Origin: Rhodobiaceae bacterium
GTDB taxonomy: Bacteria > Pseudomonadota > Alphaproteobacteria > Parvibaculales > Parvibaculaceae
Direction of reading: 5' to 3'
Length of the DNA: 64,000 nt
NCBI GenBank assembly: GCA_021404525.1
Contig: JAAWWE010000002.1
Span: 248,001-312,000, forward strand
Shown here: piece by piece, positions 43,403-52,892 of the stretch
Numbering within the stretch: position 1 is the first letter of the stretch
Layout of the letters: every line of letters starts with the position of its first letter
Notes under the pieces: generated by a model
The model's database searches: none
The model's input: only the letters and a program-made list of their open reading frames with translations
What the model was told of the DNA's origin: nothing
Translations under genes and position numbers: made by a program

Positions 43403-44044
43403 ATGAAACTCTATTCCGGTCCGCTCAGCATGTTTGGTGCGAAAGCTGAGATCGCCTGCCACGAAAAGAGCATCGAGTTCGAACTAGAGTTCGTTCCCTT
43501 CTCGCTGAGCGATCTTTACTCGCCAAAACATGTCGTCGTAGAGCGGGTTAATCCGAAAGCGCAGGTGCCCGTTCTGGTGGACGGCAAACTGGAGATCTTC
43601 GATTCCACCCAAATCTTCGAATATCTGGAGGATGTGTACCCAGAGCCACCACTTTGGCCACGAAATGAAGTGCAAAGGGCGAGGGCTCGCCTCGCCGAGC
43701 TCAAATCGGACGAGGTTTTTTTCCCAAACGTTGTGTGTCTGATGCCTGCCGGGGCTAAGCGCGTCGGGCCCGAGGGCGTTGCGGCCGCAAGAAGGGCGAT
43801 CCAAACTTTGTACACCGACCTGGAAGACAGCCTTACCACCGACTATCTCGTCGGCGATTTCAGTTATGCCGACATCGCCTTCTATATGGCGTCCTATTTT
43901 GCCGGGTTCTTGGGCGAAGCCATCCCTGAGGCTTGCCCCCGCCTTATTGAATGGCAAGGTCGGGTGCGCGCGCGTTCCGCCGTGCGAAGGGTGGTCGAGC
44001 CAATGACGGCCTTCCTGGGCTCGCATGGGATTGAGGCTGCCTAA
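43403..44044 (+). CDS. Glutathione S-transferase family protein
   Basis: This 213-residue protein has a thioredoxin-like domain with MKLYSGPLSMFGAKAEIACHEKSIEF, the NPKAQVPVLVDGKLEIFDSTQIFEYLED segment with the cis-proline loop, and a helical C-terminal domain with YLVGDFSYADIAFYMASYFA. The substrate is unknown. AAGGAGG lies before two ATG codons at 43400 and 43403; spacing favours 43403. It is not the same subfamily as the GST at 27002. Confidence 0.88.
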   Translation: MKLYSGPLSMFGAKAEIACHEKSIEFELEFVPFSLSDLYSPKHVVVERVNPKAQVPVLVDGKLEIFDSTQIFEYLEDVYPEPPLWPRNEVQRARARLAELKSDEVFFPNVVCLMPAGAKRVGPEGVAAARRAIQTLYTDLEDSLTTDYLVGDFSYADIAFYMASYFAGFLGEAIPEACPRLIEWQGRVRARSAVRRVVEPMTAFLGSHGIEAA

Positions 44045-44120
44045 CAAGGGCATTGATTGTTTCGCCTCTGACATTCCCTTTCCGGCACTTCCGCTTTAAA
44101 ACAGAGCGGACGGAGGGGAC

Positions 44121-44915
44121 ATGCAGACATCATCGACAGGCGACAACTGGCTCAGGCGCATGGTGGACCGCCAGCTCACCATCGATTCCTGGGACAGGCC
44201 TGGTCTTTCTCCGACGAATTGGGTCCTGGTCGCCCTGATTTTCGCCAGCGTGGTTTTGTTCACGCTCGAAACAGAGCCAGCACTTGCCGGCGCCTGGGCT
44301 GAAGCGCTGAACTCTGCCAATCTGTTGATCCTTTGCATATTCGGCATCGAGTTTCTTTTGCGTCTCTGGTCCGCAGGAGAAACGCGCGGCATTCGCGGTG
44401 TGACTGAACGGGCGCGCTACGCAGGCCGTTTCTGGTTGACCGTCGACTTTCTGGCCTTCGCGCCAGAGCTTTTCATTGTCGCACTCATGTCCGCAGGGAT
44501 AGAGATCCCGTTCTCTGTAGAGGGCCTGAAGGCAATCAGACTGGTGCGGTTGGTAAAGCTCGCCCGCTTTGTGCCTGCAGCCCAAATGTTGGTTGATGTG
44601 ATCGAGTCTGTTTGGCGGCAATTGTTGATCAGCTTCTTCCTCTCAATAACCTCCGTCTATTTCGCAGCTGTAGCCATCTACTATGCAGAAGGTTCAGCCA
44701 ATCCAGAACATTTTGGGTCGATCAGCAGATCGCTCTGGTGGGCTGTGGTGACACTCACAACAGTGGGTTATGGCGATGCTTATCCGGAAACGGGCATCGG
44801 CCAAATGCTAGCGGGTGTCATTGCCCTGATCGGAATTGGGATTATCGCCTTGCCGTCGGGCATTATCGCTGGCGCATTTATGGAGCGCCTGGAGGCGGAC
44901 CGCCGGTCAAAGTAA
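44121..44915 (+). CDS. Potassium-channel-type ion transporter
   Basis: This 264-residue membrane protein has about six helices and the potassium selectivity filter TTVGYGD at about residues 213-219 in the pore. A preceding helix has the RLVRLVKLARFVP arrangement with regularly spaced arginines and lysine, like a voltage-sensor S4. It should form a tetrameric Kv-like channel in the inner membrane. GGAGGGG lies before the ATG. The enoyl-CoA hydratase follows by about 26 bases. Confidence 0.88.
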   Translation: MQTSSTGDNWLRRMVDRQLTIDSWDRPGLSPTNWVLVALIFASVVLFTLETEPALAGAWAEALNSANLLILCIFGIEFLLRLWSAGETRGIRGVTERARYAGRFWLTVDFLAFAPELFIVALMSAGIEIPFSVEGLKAIRLVRLVKLARFVPAAQMLVDVIESVWRQLLISFFLSITSVYFAAVAIYYAEGSANPEHFGSISRSLWWAVVTLTTVGYGDAYPETGIGQMLAGVIALIGIGIIALPSGIIAGAFMERLEADRRSK

Positions 44916-44941
44916 CAAGGCCCCTGGGGCAGGAGTGACAG

Positions 44942-45775
44942 ATGGAACTGAAAACAATCAAGGTTGAGTGCGAAAACCAGATCGCGACTGTCTTTTTATC
45001 CAGGCCCCATCGGCGGAACGCGTGGACCGGGCGGATGCATACAGAATACCGCCATGTCCTGACCGAACTTGATCAGGACAAGGATGTGCGCGTGATCGTC
45101 GTGACGGGTGACCCTGAAGGCAAAGCATTCTGCGCCGGCGCGGATACGGCTGCACTCGAAGGCCATTCGGAGAAGGGCCGCTATGACAGCGGCACGACAG
45201 ATGACATCGCAAGGCCGGGCTATGGTGTCCGGGAAGAGTTTGACGCGACCTTTGCCTATCACTTTGGCCTGACCAAGCCTGTGATTGCCGCCATCAATGG
45301 GGCGGCAGCGGGGATTGGCGTGGTCTTGGCCGCTTTCGCTGACCTGCGTTTTGCTGTGAAAGGCGCAAAATTCACAACCGCCCACGGGCGGTTTAATTTC
45401 CCTGCCGAATTTGGTCTCTCCTGGGTGTTGCCGCGGATTATCGGGCTCACCTACGCCAATGACCTGCTTCTGTCTTCCAGGGTCTTTTTGGCCGAGGAAG
45501 CCATGGAAATGGGATTCTTGAACAAATGCCTGGAACCGGATGCGCTGATGCCGACGGTTTATGAATATGCGCAGATGCTGACCCAGTCGGCCCCGGGCTC
45601 GCTCAGGGAGACCAAATGGCAGATCTATTCCGACCAGCACAGGAGCGCAGGAGCCTCTGTAGAGGAGGCTGAGCGCCTCCTGGAGGCTATGGCACAGCAT
45701 CCTGACTACAAAGAAGGCATCAAAGCCTGGATGGAGAAACGGCCAGCGAACTGGGTGGGCGGCGACGGCTCTTGA
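44942..45775 (+). CDS. Enoyl-CoA hydratase/isomerase family protein
   Basis: This 277-residue crotonase-fold protein has FCAGAD in the oxyanion-hole strand and VIAAINGAAAGIGVVLAAFADLRFAVKGAKFTTAHGRFNFPAEFGLSWVLPRIIG. The general acid/base glutamate of a hydratase is not clearly placed, so the exact reaction (hydratase, isomerase, dehalogenase) is open. The start is ATG after GGAGTGACAG. It may function in fatty-acid or amino-acid degradation. Confidence 0.88.
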   Translation: MELKTIKVECENQIATVFLSRPHRRNAWTGRMHTEYRHVLTELDQDKDVRVIVVTGDPEGKAFCAGADTAALEGHSEKGRYDSGTTDDIARPGYGVREEFDATFAYHFGLTKPVIAAINGAAAGIGVVLAAFADLRFAVKGAKFTTAHGRFNFPAEFGLSWVLPRIIGLTYANDLLLSSRVFLAEEAMEMGFLNKCLEPDALMPTVYEYAQMLTQSAPGSLRETKWQIYSDQHRSAGASVEEAERLLEAMAQHPDYKEGIKAWMEKRPANWVGGDGS

Positions 45776-45840
45776 TAACTCTCGCTGATGAGCAGTTTTG
45801 AAGAGTTGGAAAGCGAGGCCAGCGGTGATATATCGCGCCC

Positions 45841-47643
45841 ATGACAGACCTCGCCCATATCCGTAATTTCTCCATCATCGCCCATATTGACCATGGCAAG
45901 TCCACACTCGCGGACCGGTTGATTCAAAGCTGTGGCGGTCTCACCCAACGTGAGATGAAAGATCAGGTGCTCGATAATATGGATATCGAGCGCGAGCGGG
46001 GGATCACCATCAAGGCGCAGACAGTGCGCCTCGACTACAAGGCCGCTGACGGCATCACCTACGAGCTCAATCTGATCGACACACCTGGCCATGTGGATTT
46101 CGCCTATGAGGTGAACCGGTCGCTTGCCGCCTGTGAGGGATCGCTCTTGGTTGTTGATGCGAGTCAGGGGGTCGAAGCGCAGACCCTGGCTAACGTCTAC
46201 ACCGCCATCGAAGTCGACCACGAGATTGTGCCGGTACTGAACAAGATTGATCTACCGGCGGCGGAGCCTGACCGGGTGCGCCAACAGATTGAAGATGTGA
46301 TCGGCTTGGATGCGAGCGACGCAGTGGAGATTTCCGCGAAATCAGGCCTCGGCATTGACGATGTGCTGGAAGCGATCGTCACGAAGCTGCCACCGCCCGA
46401 AGGGGACCGCTCAGCGCCGCTAAAGGCGATGCTGGTGGACAGCTGGTACGACGCTTATCTTGGCGTTGTAGTGCTCGTGCGGGTCGTGGATGGCGAACTC
46501 AAAAAGGGTCAGCGCATCAAGATGATGGCCACGGGCGGCGTCTACCCGGTGGACCAGGTCGGGATCTTCCGGCCGAAGAAAGAAAACCTGACATCGCTGA
46601 AAGCCGGTGAAATAGGTTTCTTCACTGCCTCCATCAAGGAGGTGGCTGATACCGCGGTGGGCGACACGATCACTGACGAAAGGCAGCCTTGCGAGACAGC
46701 GCTTGGCGGCTTCCATCCAGCGCAACCCGTGGTCTTTTGTGGTCTCTTCCCTGTCGATGCTGCCCAGTTTGAAGACCTGCGGGAAGCGATGGCAAAGCTC
46801 CGCTTGAACGATTCCAGTTTTGAATATGAGATGGAAACCAGTGCAGCATTGGGATTCGGCTTCCGGTGCGGCTTTTTAGGGCTTTTGCACCTGGAAATCG
46901 TGCGCGAGCGCATTGAGCGCGAGTTCAACATTGATCTTATTACGACGGCGCCAAGTGTGATCTATCACCTCCATATGACCGATGGGTCCATGGAAGAGAT
47001 GCACAATCCGGCTGACATGCCTGATGTGATGAAAATCGACCATATTGAGGAGCCTTGGATCAAAGCAACGATCTTGGTGCCAGATGAATATCTTGGGGCG
47101 GTGTTGAAGCTCTGTGAGGACCGTCGCGGGTCCCAAATTGACCTGACCTATGCTGGATCGCGCGCCATGGTGGTCTATAGGTTACCGCTCAACGAGGTTG
47201 TCATCGATTTCTACGACCGCCTGAAGTCCGTAACTCGCGGTTATGCCAGTTTCGATTATCAGATTGAGAGTTACGAGGAAGATGATCTCGTCAAAATGTC
47301 AATCCTGGTCAATGAGGAACCCGTGGACGCTTTGGCCACCATCGTCCACCGCTCCCGCGCGGAACAGCGTGGTCGGGCCATGTGTGAGAAGCTTAAGGAG
47401 CTGATCCCGCGCCATCTCTTCAAAGTGCCGATCCAGGCAGCCCTGGGCGGGCGGATTGTCGCGCGCGAGACGATAGCTGCAATGCGGAAAGATGTGACAG
47501 CGAAGTGCTATGGCGGCGATGTCAGCCGGAAACGCAAGCTCCTGGACAAGCAGAAAGAGGGCAAGAAAAAGATGCGCCAGTTCGGTCGCGTCGATATCCC
47601 TCAGGAAGCCTTTATTGCCGCGCTAAAGATGGACGAGAATTAG
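45841..47643 (+). CDS. lepA: Elongation factor 4 (LepA)
   Basis: This 600-residue GTPase acts on stalled or mis-positioned ribosomes. The G domain begins with P-loop AHIDHGKST (residues 14-22), has DTPGHVDF for G3 and NKIDLP for G4, and the C-terminus contains the EF4-specific [40 protein letters not shown]. The length is typical. It is preceded by the hydratase with 65 bases between. Confidence 0.98.
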   Translation: MTDLAHIRNFSIIAHIDHGKSTLADRLIQSCGGLTQREMKDQVLDNMDIERERGITIKAQTVRLDYKAADGITYELNLIDTPGHVDFAYEVNRSLAACEGSLLVVDASQGVEAQTLANVYTAIEVDHEIVPVLNKIDLPAAEPDRVRQQIEDVIGLDASDAVEISAKSGLGIDDVLEAIVTKLPPPEGDRSAPLKAMLVDSWYDAYLGVVVLVRVVDGELKKGQRIKMMATGGVYPVDQVGIFRPKKENLTSLKAGEIGFFTASIKEVADTAVGDTITDERQPCETALGGFHPAQPVVFCGLFPVDAAQFEDLREAMAKLRLNDSSFEYEMETSAALGFGFRCGFLGLLHLEIVRERIEREFNIDLITTAPSVIYHLHMTDGSMEEMHNPADMPDVMKIDHIEEPWIKATILVPDEYLGAVLKLCEDRRGSQIDLTYAGSRAMVVYRLPLNEVVIDFYDRLKSVTRGYASFDYQIESYEEDDLVKMSILVNEEPVDALATIVHRSRAEQRGRAMCEKLKELIPRHLFKVPIQAALGGRIVARETIAAMRKDVTAKCYGGDVSRKRKLLDKQKEGKKKMRQFGRVDIPQEAFIAALKMDEN

Positions 47644-47727
47644 GAGCATCTTCAACAAAAGTTGCAGACTTTTGTGGTTCGAAAAGGCGACCAGATAGAG
47701 CCCCAAGCTCGGCGACTTTTGGTCAGG

Positions 47728-48060
47728 CTAGGCGCGAGGCGCCATAAACGTTCGCATCACGGGATAGGCACCAAAAATCAGCGCAAGCAGTCCCAGAGGG
47801 ACGATGGCGGGCAGCTTCAGGATCGCCACGATCGTCGGATCCCATAGTTCCGGCGAAACATAGCGCTGGGTCACCGCCTGCATCAGGTTGAGGGTATCGG
47901 GAGACAGGGCAAACCACACCTCTCCGCCTGTATGGAAAAAGCCGCTGCGCGCAGGCGGGCCGGCCAGGTCATAGAGACCAATGCCCAGTGTCGCCAGCGC
48001 AAAGACGCCAGATATCAGTGTCAACAGAAGCCGCACGGTAGTTGTCCAACAGAAGTGCAT
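47728..48060 (-). CDS. Small membrane protein, first of two similar proteins
   Basis: This 110-residue protein has an N-terminal helix (VRLLLTLISGVFALATLGIGLYDLA) and a C-terminal one (PAIVPLGLLALIFGAYPVM) flanking a soluble middle of about 50 residues. It has no recognised family. Its architecture and several segments (ALSPDTLNLMQ...; PAIVPLGLLALIF) resemble the neighbour at 48160-48480, so they look like diverged duplicates. The ATG at 48060 overlaps a long hairpin and has no clear ribosome site. Confidence 0.7.
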   Translation of the reverse strand: MHFCWTTTVRLLLTLISGVFALATLGIGLYDLAGPPARSGFFHTGGEVWFALSPDTLNLMQAVTQRYVSPELWDPTIVAILKLPAIVPLGLLALIFGAYPVMRTFMAPRA

Positions 48061-48095
48061 AACGGAGCGATGCTCAAGAGCATGCTCCGTTATGC
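48057..48095. repeat. Long perfect-arm hairpin between the two small membrane genes
   Basis: GCATAACGGAGC pairs with GCTCCGTTATGC, and inner ATGCTC pairs with GAGCAT around a two-base loop with one bulged base, giving an 18-bp stem. It contains the start codon of the downstream gene and lacks a T run, so it may be a regulatory hairpin or a REP-like element. Confidence 0.7.
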
Positions 48096-48159
48096 GGGCG
48101 TCCTACAATGCGAAAACTTCCCCCAAAGCGTTCGCCGGGCCACCAAGTTCAAAAAGTGA

Positions 48160-48480
48160 TTAGTCGCGACGACGGAAGAGGAAGGCAATTAGAATGCCGA
48201 TCACGCCGAACACTGCCCAAGAAGGGAAGGTCAGAAGTGATGTAAATCCTGGATCCGCTACAGCGCCTGGCAGGGTTTCTGCTGCCCATGCGCTTGTTGA
48301 TTCCAGTGTCGCGGGATGAAGCAAAGTCCATAACTCACCCAAGGAGCGGATTTTTACTTCCCCGGCTTCGAGTGTCTGTATCCCGTCTGCACCCAATACC
48401 ATGAGAGCAGCAGCAATAAAGATAAGTCCGATTAGCCTGAAAACGATCATTATTATTTGGCCCCCCAGCCATTTACTCAT
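48160..48480 (-). CDS. Small membrane protein, second of two similar proteins
   Basis: This 106-residue protein has a helix near the start (IVFRLIGLIFIAAALMVLGADG), a soluble middle (LHPATLESTSAWAAETLPGAVADPGF) and a C-terminal helix (SWAVFGVIGILIAFLF) ending in basic RRRD. No family is recognised. It resembles the 110-residue neighbour in layout and in the sequence just before its last helix. The start could be 48480 or, in frame, 48450 (MIVFRLIG). Confidence 0.7.
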   Translation of the reverse strand: MSKWLGGQIIMIVFRLIGLIFIAAALMVLGADGIQTLEAGEVKIRSLGELWTLLHPATLESTSAWAAETLPGAVADPGFTSLLTFPSWAVFGVIGILIAFLFRRRD

Positions 48481-48640
48481 CGCGACAAGTCACGACTTAA
48501 CGAAACGGTAACTGCTGAAGCGGCAAACGACAAGATGTCGCGGTGCGATGATTTTGCGACAGATGCTTACAGGTGTTGATTCAAAGGGGGCGTGGGGTAT
48601 ATTGCGCGCCAAATCAGGTGGTTAAGAAGCCGCTGACTGC

Positions 48641-48731
48641 GGAGAGGTGGCCGAGTGGCTGAAGGCGCACGCTTGGAAAGCGTGTAGGCGGTAATCCCGT
48701 CTCGAGGGTTCGAATCCCTCTCTCTCCGCCA
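48641..48731 (+). tRNA. tRNA-Ser (anticodon GGA)
   Basis: The acceptor arm GGAGAGG pairs with TCTCTCC (one G-T pair). A long variable arm and the T arm GGTTCGAAT are visible. The anticodon stem CACGC/GCGTG encloses TTGGAAA, giving anticodon GGA. The encoded CCA end is included. Confidence 0.96.
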
Positions 48732-48946
48732 CCATTTTCCTTCAGATTCAAACACTTACAATTATGTCAGACAAGGTGACTCATTTTTGACTGAGGCAGC
48801 TTGCCCAGCAGATTGGATCGGTTTTGCTCAATCCAAGCGGGAGAGCCTCGTCCAGCGACGCCCAAACCGAGGCCTGAAAAGCCACCTGCGGCATGTTTGC
48901 ATCACCTAAATGAGAAACATGGTTAATAATTTGAGAAGGCTTGTCG

Positions 48947-49504
48947 TCAGCTTGTTCGACCGACTGCCGTTGTCCGCCGGGGGCGCAGAAAATACTGATT
49001 GGTGAAGGTAATGCCGCCTGTCAGATACTCGCCAATAGGGGATGTATAGGTATAGGTGGCTTCAGCAACGATGACGCTGGACCCTGCAGTGGTAAGGCCA
49101 GGGGGCAGGACATACGTCGCGCCAGGCGCATAGGCTGTCCCGTTCAGCGCATCGCTCCAGTCAACCGTTGTGTCATTGTTTTCGTCCGCGACGACGCTGG
49201 CCACCACAACGGTGAGGGTCGCTGACCCATAGGGCTCCATAATCGTCGTGCTGGCATCGAAAATGTCATCCATCAGGTTGTCGTCAATGACCACAGCCTG
49301 CGCGACCAGATCAGCGACAGCGCTGCCAGTCTTATTGAGCTTACGGTCAGCGAGCAGAGCGTTGGTGAACTCAACTGCGCCGAAATAGATGGAAAGCATC
49401 AAGGGCAATAGCAGGGCAAACTCAACCGAGGATGTGCCTTCATTCCGCCTGAAGAGGGCCTGAGCAGAAGCCCAGAAATGTGCGATTGGATGGGATGTCA
49501 TCAC
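48947..49504 (-). CDS. TadE-like pilus assembly protein
   Basis: This 185-residue protein has an N-terminal TadE-type segment (FRRNEGTSSVEFALLLPLMLSIYFGAVEFTNALLADR), with the E of the pseudopilin-like region and a single helix, followed by a soluble C-terminal domain. TadE-like proteins are minor pilins processed by the prepilin peptidase and needed for Flp pili. It overlaps the upstream TadE-like gene by four bases (ATGA). Both run opposite to the main tad operon. Confidence 0.85.
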   Translation of the reverse strand: MMTSHPIAHFWASAQALFRRNEGTSSVEFALLLPLMLSIYFGAVEFTNALLADRKLNKTGSAVADLVAQAVVIDDNLMDDIFDASTTIMEPYGSATLTVVVASVVADENNDTTVDWSDALNGTAYAPGATYVLPPGLTTAGSSVIVAEATYTYTSPIGEYLTGGITFTNQYFLRPRRTTAVGRTS

Positions 49505-50094
49505 GCGCCTCCTGGAAGAATTTCACCGAAAGGTTCGTTTCGGAAAACCGAACTGGTAGCGATCAAGCGATTGCCGCCTGACATGTTTTCAAGACCGATC
49601 GCAATTGGCGAAACGACCTGCCACACATAAAATGCTCTGACCAGGACCACGTCGCCAGCGCCCCCAATATTATATTGGAATTCGTTGGAGAGATCGCCGT
49701 TCTCGTCGATCGGGTCTGCGGCGTTTACTGCACCGAATTCATCAAAGGTGCGCACGTCAACAATGAGATTCTGGTCACAATCAAAGAAGAGAGGGCTCTT
49801 CTCACAAACCGCTGTCTTAAATTGCTCGGCGGACATGCCGCTCTCATGCGCGACGCCGGTGCGCACCATACGTGCTGCATCCTCCATCGCGCCTTCCATG
49901 GCGACAGACGTAAAGAACACGATCGTCGTTTCTATGAGAGCGAATAGCATCGCAAAGAAGGGCAGGCTGATAAGGCCCATTTCCACGGCGACGCTGCCGT
50001 CCTCTTTTCGTCTGAAAGATCGAACGATCGATGGATTTAGTCGCCTTCGCAAACGTCCCGTTGCTGTGCCCTGATATGCCACGAGGTGCCTCAT
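49501..50094 (-). CDS. TadE/TadF-like pilus assembly protein
   Basis: This 197-residue protein has the same layout: a basic N-terminus (RRLNPSIVRSFRRKEDGSVAVEMGLISLPFFAMLFALIETTIVFF) with the conserved glutamate and a single membrane helix, then a mainly beta soluble domain. The C-terminal NRLIATSSVFRNEPF resembles the equivalent end of other TadE-like proteins. It is the first gene of the divergent unit and overlaps the next TadE-like gene. The control region upstream has repeated palindromes. Confidence 0.84.
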   Translation of the reverse strand: MRHLVAYQGTATGRLRRRLNPSIVRSFRRKEDGSVAVEMGLISLPFFAMLFALIETTIVFFTSVAMEGAMEDAARMVRTGVAHESGMSAEQFKTAVCEKSPLFFDCDQNLIVDVRTFDEFGAVNAADPIDENGDLSNEFQYNIGGAGDVVLVRAFYVWQVVSPIAIGLENMSGGNRLIATSSVFRNEPFGEILPGGA

Positions 50095-50186
50095 CTCATA
50101 AACGACGACCTGCCAGGAATTGGAAGGTCTTTCAGGTCAGGAGAGATACAGAAAAAGCTTTGCCGGAGCGTCAGTTTTGGTGTGTC

Positions 50187-50269
50187 AATTTGAGATAAAA
50201 CAGGCGCGAATTTGTCTCAAATTTTAATGATCGGGTCTTGGTCCAAATGGAGACAATTTGAGACAAATT
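50187..50269. promoter_or_regulatory. Repeated 15-bp palindromes between divergent tad genes
   Basis: A perfect 15-bp palindrome (AATTTG-N3-CAAATT) appears at 50209-50223 (AATTTGTCTCAAATT) and again at 50255-50269 (AATTTGAGACAAATT), which is the same site in the other orientation. A 12/15 match lies at 50187-50201. Spacing between centres is 22 and 46 bases. It lies between the TadE-like operon and tadG. Confidence 0.72.
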
Positions 50270-50368
50270 TTCTTCGCCCGGTTGAACCTACCTTAATGCC
50301 GAAGACCTAGATTGGTGCGGGTTTACATCTTTGCGCGGGAGTGTTCCGAGAACGGAGCAACTTTAGGT

Positions 50369-51898
50369 ATGGATCAAATGGGCAATAGAATGGCTGTCGC
50401 TGCTTTTCGGGTACTGGCTGCCATTGGCGAATTTCGACGCAACAGACAAGGCAACATTGCGATCACCTTCGCAGTGGCGCTTATGCCAATCATTGCTGCG
50501 GCGGGTGTCGCTGTTGATCTGGCGCGGGCTTATGGCGTCAGGGCACATGTTACGCAGGCGTTGGATGCTGCCGGGCTTGCTGTCGCAGGTTCCCCGGGGG
50601 CATCTGAAGACTATCTGGAGGCGTTGGCGCAAGACTATTTTGATGCGAACTATCCCAGTCACGAAGTTGGTGTGCCTGGTGCCCTTCAGCTGAGCATAAA
50701 CGGTAGTGTCGTTACCTTGTCCGCAACAGCTACGCTTCCGACAGCGCTGTTGGGGGTCTTCGGGATCCATGAAGTGGATGTCGGCAGCGCGATTGAGGTG
50801 ACCAGAGAGAATAAAGCGCTGGAGGTTGTCATGGTCCTCGACAATACGGGGTCCATGGGATCAAACGGCAAGCTCGATGCGATGAAAGAAGCAGCGACTT
50901 CTTTGGTCGACATCCTGTATGGCGAAGACCCGGATTTGGACAAACTCCATATTGGCCTGGTGCCATTTGCGGCCGGTGTCAATGTCGGAACTAATTTCCC
51001 GACCTCCGCACTCGACATGACCGGTGCATCCAGTATCCACAAAGAGAATTTCAAATTTAGCACCGATCCCAATGTAAACAATTTGTGGGATCTTTATGAC
51101 GAGATCGAGAACCGCTCCTGGGGCGGGTGTGTGCAAACACGGCCACAACCCCTTGATGAACTCGATACGCCGCCCAGCGCAGGAACACCTGACACTTTGT
51201 GGGTGCCTTGGTTTGCTCCGGACGAGGGAGATGCGAGCAAATACGTCAATGACTATCTGGACGATGCTGATCCCGATCAGAGTGATAAGAACGAGCAAAA
51301 AGATATTTCAAAATATGACGGTGCCTGGGTTGGATCCTCCAGCAAAGGCCCAGACGCCGGGTGCACCATGCAGCCGGTCACCCCTTTGACCAATGATAGG
51401 GAACGTCTGCTTGATGACATCGATACTATGAACGCCAGCGGCGTAACCCATATACCCGTTGGATTGTCCTGGGGCTGGCGCCTTATTTCCCCTGAAGAGC
51501 CTTTTACAGAAGGGCGTGAATATGACGATGCAGATGTCGACAAAGCGATCGTATTGTTGACCGACGGATCGAACGTATTAGGTACCCTTAACAATCGAAA
51601 TAGGTCCCGATACACCGCCTATGGGTATATTCGCCAGGGGCGTCTAGGGACGTCAAATAAGTCGGCTGCCGAAGCCCGCTTGGATCCAAAGACGGCAGAC
51701 ATTTGTGAGAACATAAAAGATGAGGGCGTTCGCCTCTATACAATCACCTTCCAGGTCTCCAGCACAGATACCCAGGAACTGATGGAAGAGTGTGCAACCA
51801 GCCCGGCATTGTATTTTGACTCTCCGGACAATGAGCAATTGCAGACGATTTTCCAGGCGATCGCGCGCGACCTATCGAACCTGCGGCTCAGCAAATAG
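50369..51898 (+). CDS. tadG: TadG-like protein with von Willebrand A domain
   Basis: This protein has an N-terminal TadE/G helix (RQGNIAITFAVALMPIIAAAGVAVDLARAY) and a long periplasmic vWA domain, recognised by VVMVLDNTGSMGSNGKLDAMKEAATSLV with the MIDAS DxTxS-type residues and DKAIVLLTDGSNV later. TadG is needed for Flp pilus assembly and is often among the less conserved members. I chose ATG 50369, giving 509 residues; an in-frame GTG at 50312 adds 19 residues. It is divergent from the TadE-like pair. Confidence 0.85.
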   Translation: MDQMGNRMAVAAFRVLAAIGEFRRNRQGNIAITFAVALMPIIAAAGVAVDLARAYGVRAHVTQALDAAGLAVAGSPGASEDYLEALAQDYFDANYPSHEVGVPGALQLSINGSVVTLSATATLPTALLGVFGIHEVDVGSAIEVTRENKALEVVMVLDNTGSMGSNGKLDAMKEAATSLVDILYGEDPDLDKLHIGLVPFAAGVNVGTNFPTSALDMTGASSIHKENFKFSTDPNVNNLWDLYDEIENRSWGGCVQTRPQPLDELDTPPSAGTPDTLWVPWFAPDEGDASKYVNDYLDDADPDQSDKNEQKDISKYDGAWVGSSSKGPDAGCTMQPVTPLTNDRERLLDDIDTMNASGVTHIPVGLSWGWRLISPEEPFTEGREYDDADVDKAIVLLTDGSNVLGTLNNRNRSRYTAYGYIRQGRLGTSNKSAAEARLDPKTADICENIKDEGVRLYTITFQVSSTDTQELMEECATSPALYFDSPDNEQLQTIFQAIARDLSNLRLSK

Positions 51899-51926
51899 AA
51901 TAGAGTTTCGCCGGACAAACAAAAAA

Positions 51927-51957
51927 GGGGCACCTCAACAAGGTGCCCCTGCTTTTT
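51927..51957. terminator. Bidirectional terminator after tadG and the secretin-domain gene
   Basis: GGGGCACCT pairs with AGGTGCCCC around a five-base loop, with six A residues before and a run of T residues after. It can end both the tadG transcript (+) and the convergent gene at 51973-52458 (-). Confidence 0.88.
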
Positions 51958-51972
51958 TGTGTGCCGTAAAAC

Positions 51973-52458
51973 TCAGTCTTGTTCGCTGCTGGCTTCAGCA
52001 GAACTATCCCCATATTGAGTGACACCCTGAGTGGTCGCAAGCAGGGTATCTGTGGCTTCTGTCTGATCAGCCGTATTGATCACGCGAACACAATTTGGGG
52101 CGCAGGCATAAGACGCTTGGCCTGTCCCTCTGTTCACTGTCAATACGCCGGTGCGAGCCTCGACAACGTTGATATCAAGGTTGGCAATTTGCCGCCCCGT
52201 CGCGTCAAGCGCGATCAGATTTGTTGTGCCATAGCTCCGCCCAAAGATGACAAGCGTGCTGTTGTTGCTGATCGAAATATCCGCAATGGCCGGATTGCCG
52301 ACAATGATGGTTGAGGCTGCTTGTCCCAGCGTGTGCAAACTTGAATGATTGACCTCTACCTTAAGGTCAGCCGCCCATGCAGGCAGGGCGAGAAGGCCAC
52401 CGGTAAGTGTTGCCGCGCAAGCCAGAGCACGAATTGGCCGCTTGAGAGCATGCGTCAT
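51973..52458 (-). CDS. Orphan pilus/secretin N-terminal domain protein (CpaC N-domain-like)
   Basis: This 161-residue periplasmic protein has a signal peptide (LACAATLTGGLLALPAWA) and a single domain (LGQAASTIIVGNPAIADISISNNSTLVIFGRSYGTTNLIALDATGRQIANLDINVVEA) that matches the N-terminal 'pilus assembly' domain of CpaC at 54812-56317 (VLVSNPAIVDAVVRTARRTYVIGMEIGQTNAFFFNQHGEQILNLEIRVER). It lacks the secretin barrel. It may interact with the CpaC ring. It lies inside the tad locus. Confidence 0.82.
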   Translation of the reverse strand: MTHALKRPIRALACAATLTGGLLALPAWAADLKVEVNHSSLHTLGQAASTIIVGNPAIADISISNNSTLVIFGRSYGTTNLIALDATGRQIANLDINVVEARTGVLTVNRGTGQASYACAPNCVRVINTADQTEATDTLLATTQGVTQYGDSSAEASSEQD

Positions 52459-52892
52459 CTGCGTTGTCCCTTCATCTGCGACGGACGTGTCGCAGGTTGG
52501 TTTAAGTCTGGCGTGAGACTACGCCTGAAAGGTTAAACGCTTTGCAAATGGCCCAGTTTGTCGAAAATCCGTCTTGTTTCGGCGGAAAAAGACCGCTCAA
52601 GGCCACCGTCTCCCAATCTTCCTTACTCATCGATTTTTAACCAACCTATTGATGCAAATAGCTGGAAGCGCGTATGATTACTTGATTGTATAAATAAAAA
52701 ACGTGATAGATAAAATTTTAATATGTATTAGATAAAAACGTTGAAATAAAAAAGCGCGTTTGGTGCATTTTTATCTTCAGATTAACTTGAGGGTAACGTA
52801 CCGGCAGTAGGTTGGGGGAGCTCAAAGACACCGGTCGAAAGACGGCGGGTTTGGGCTGGTGCTGTACTAAGAGTATTTATGAGGATCTAGTT
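52459..52892. other. 434-base AT-rich divergent region upstream of flp
   Basis: No gene is seen. A stretch of high A+T (52640-52760) contains short repeats AGATAAAA. A near-CtrA box, TTAA-N7-GTAAC (52782-52797), lies about 95 bases before the Flp pilin start. Promoters for flp and the convergent secretin-domain gene should lie here but are not assignable by eye. Confidence 0.5.

Noticed and set aside
48928..48936. AATTTGAGA near the 3' end of the TadE-like gene, similar to the tad palindrome
   Set aside because: Only one half-site is present and it is downstream of the gene, so it is not counted as an operator.
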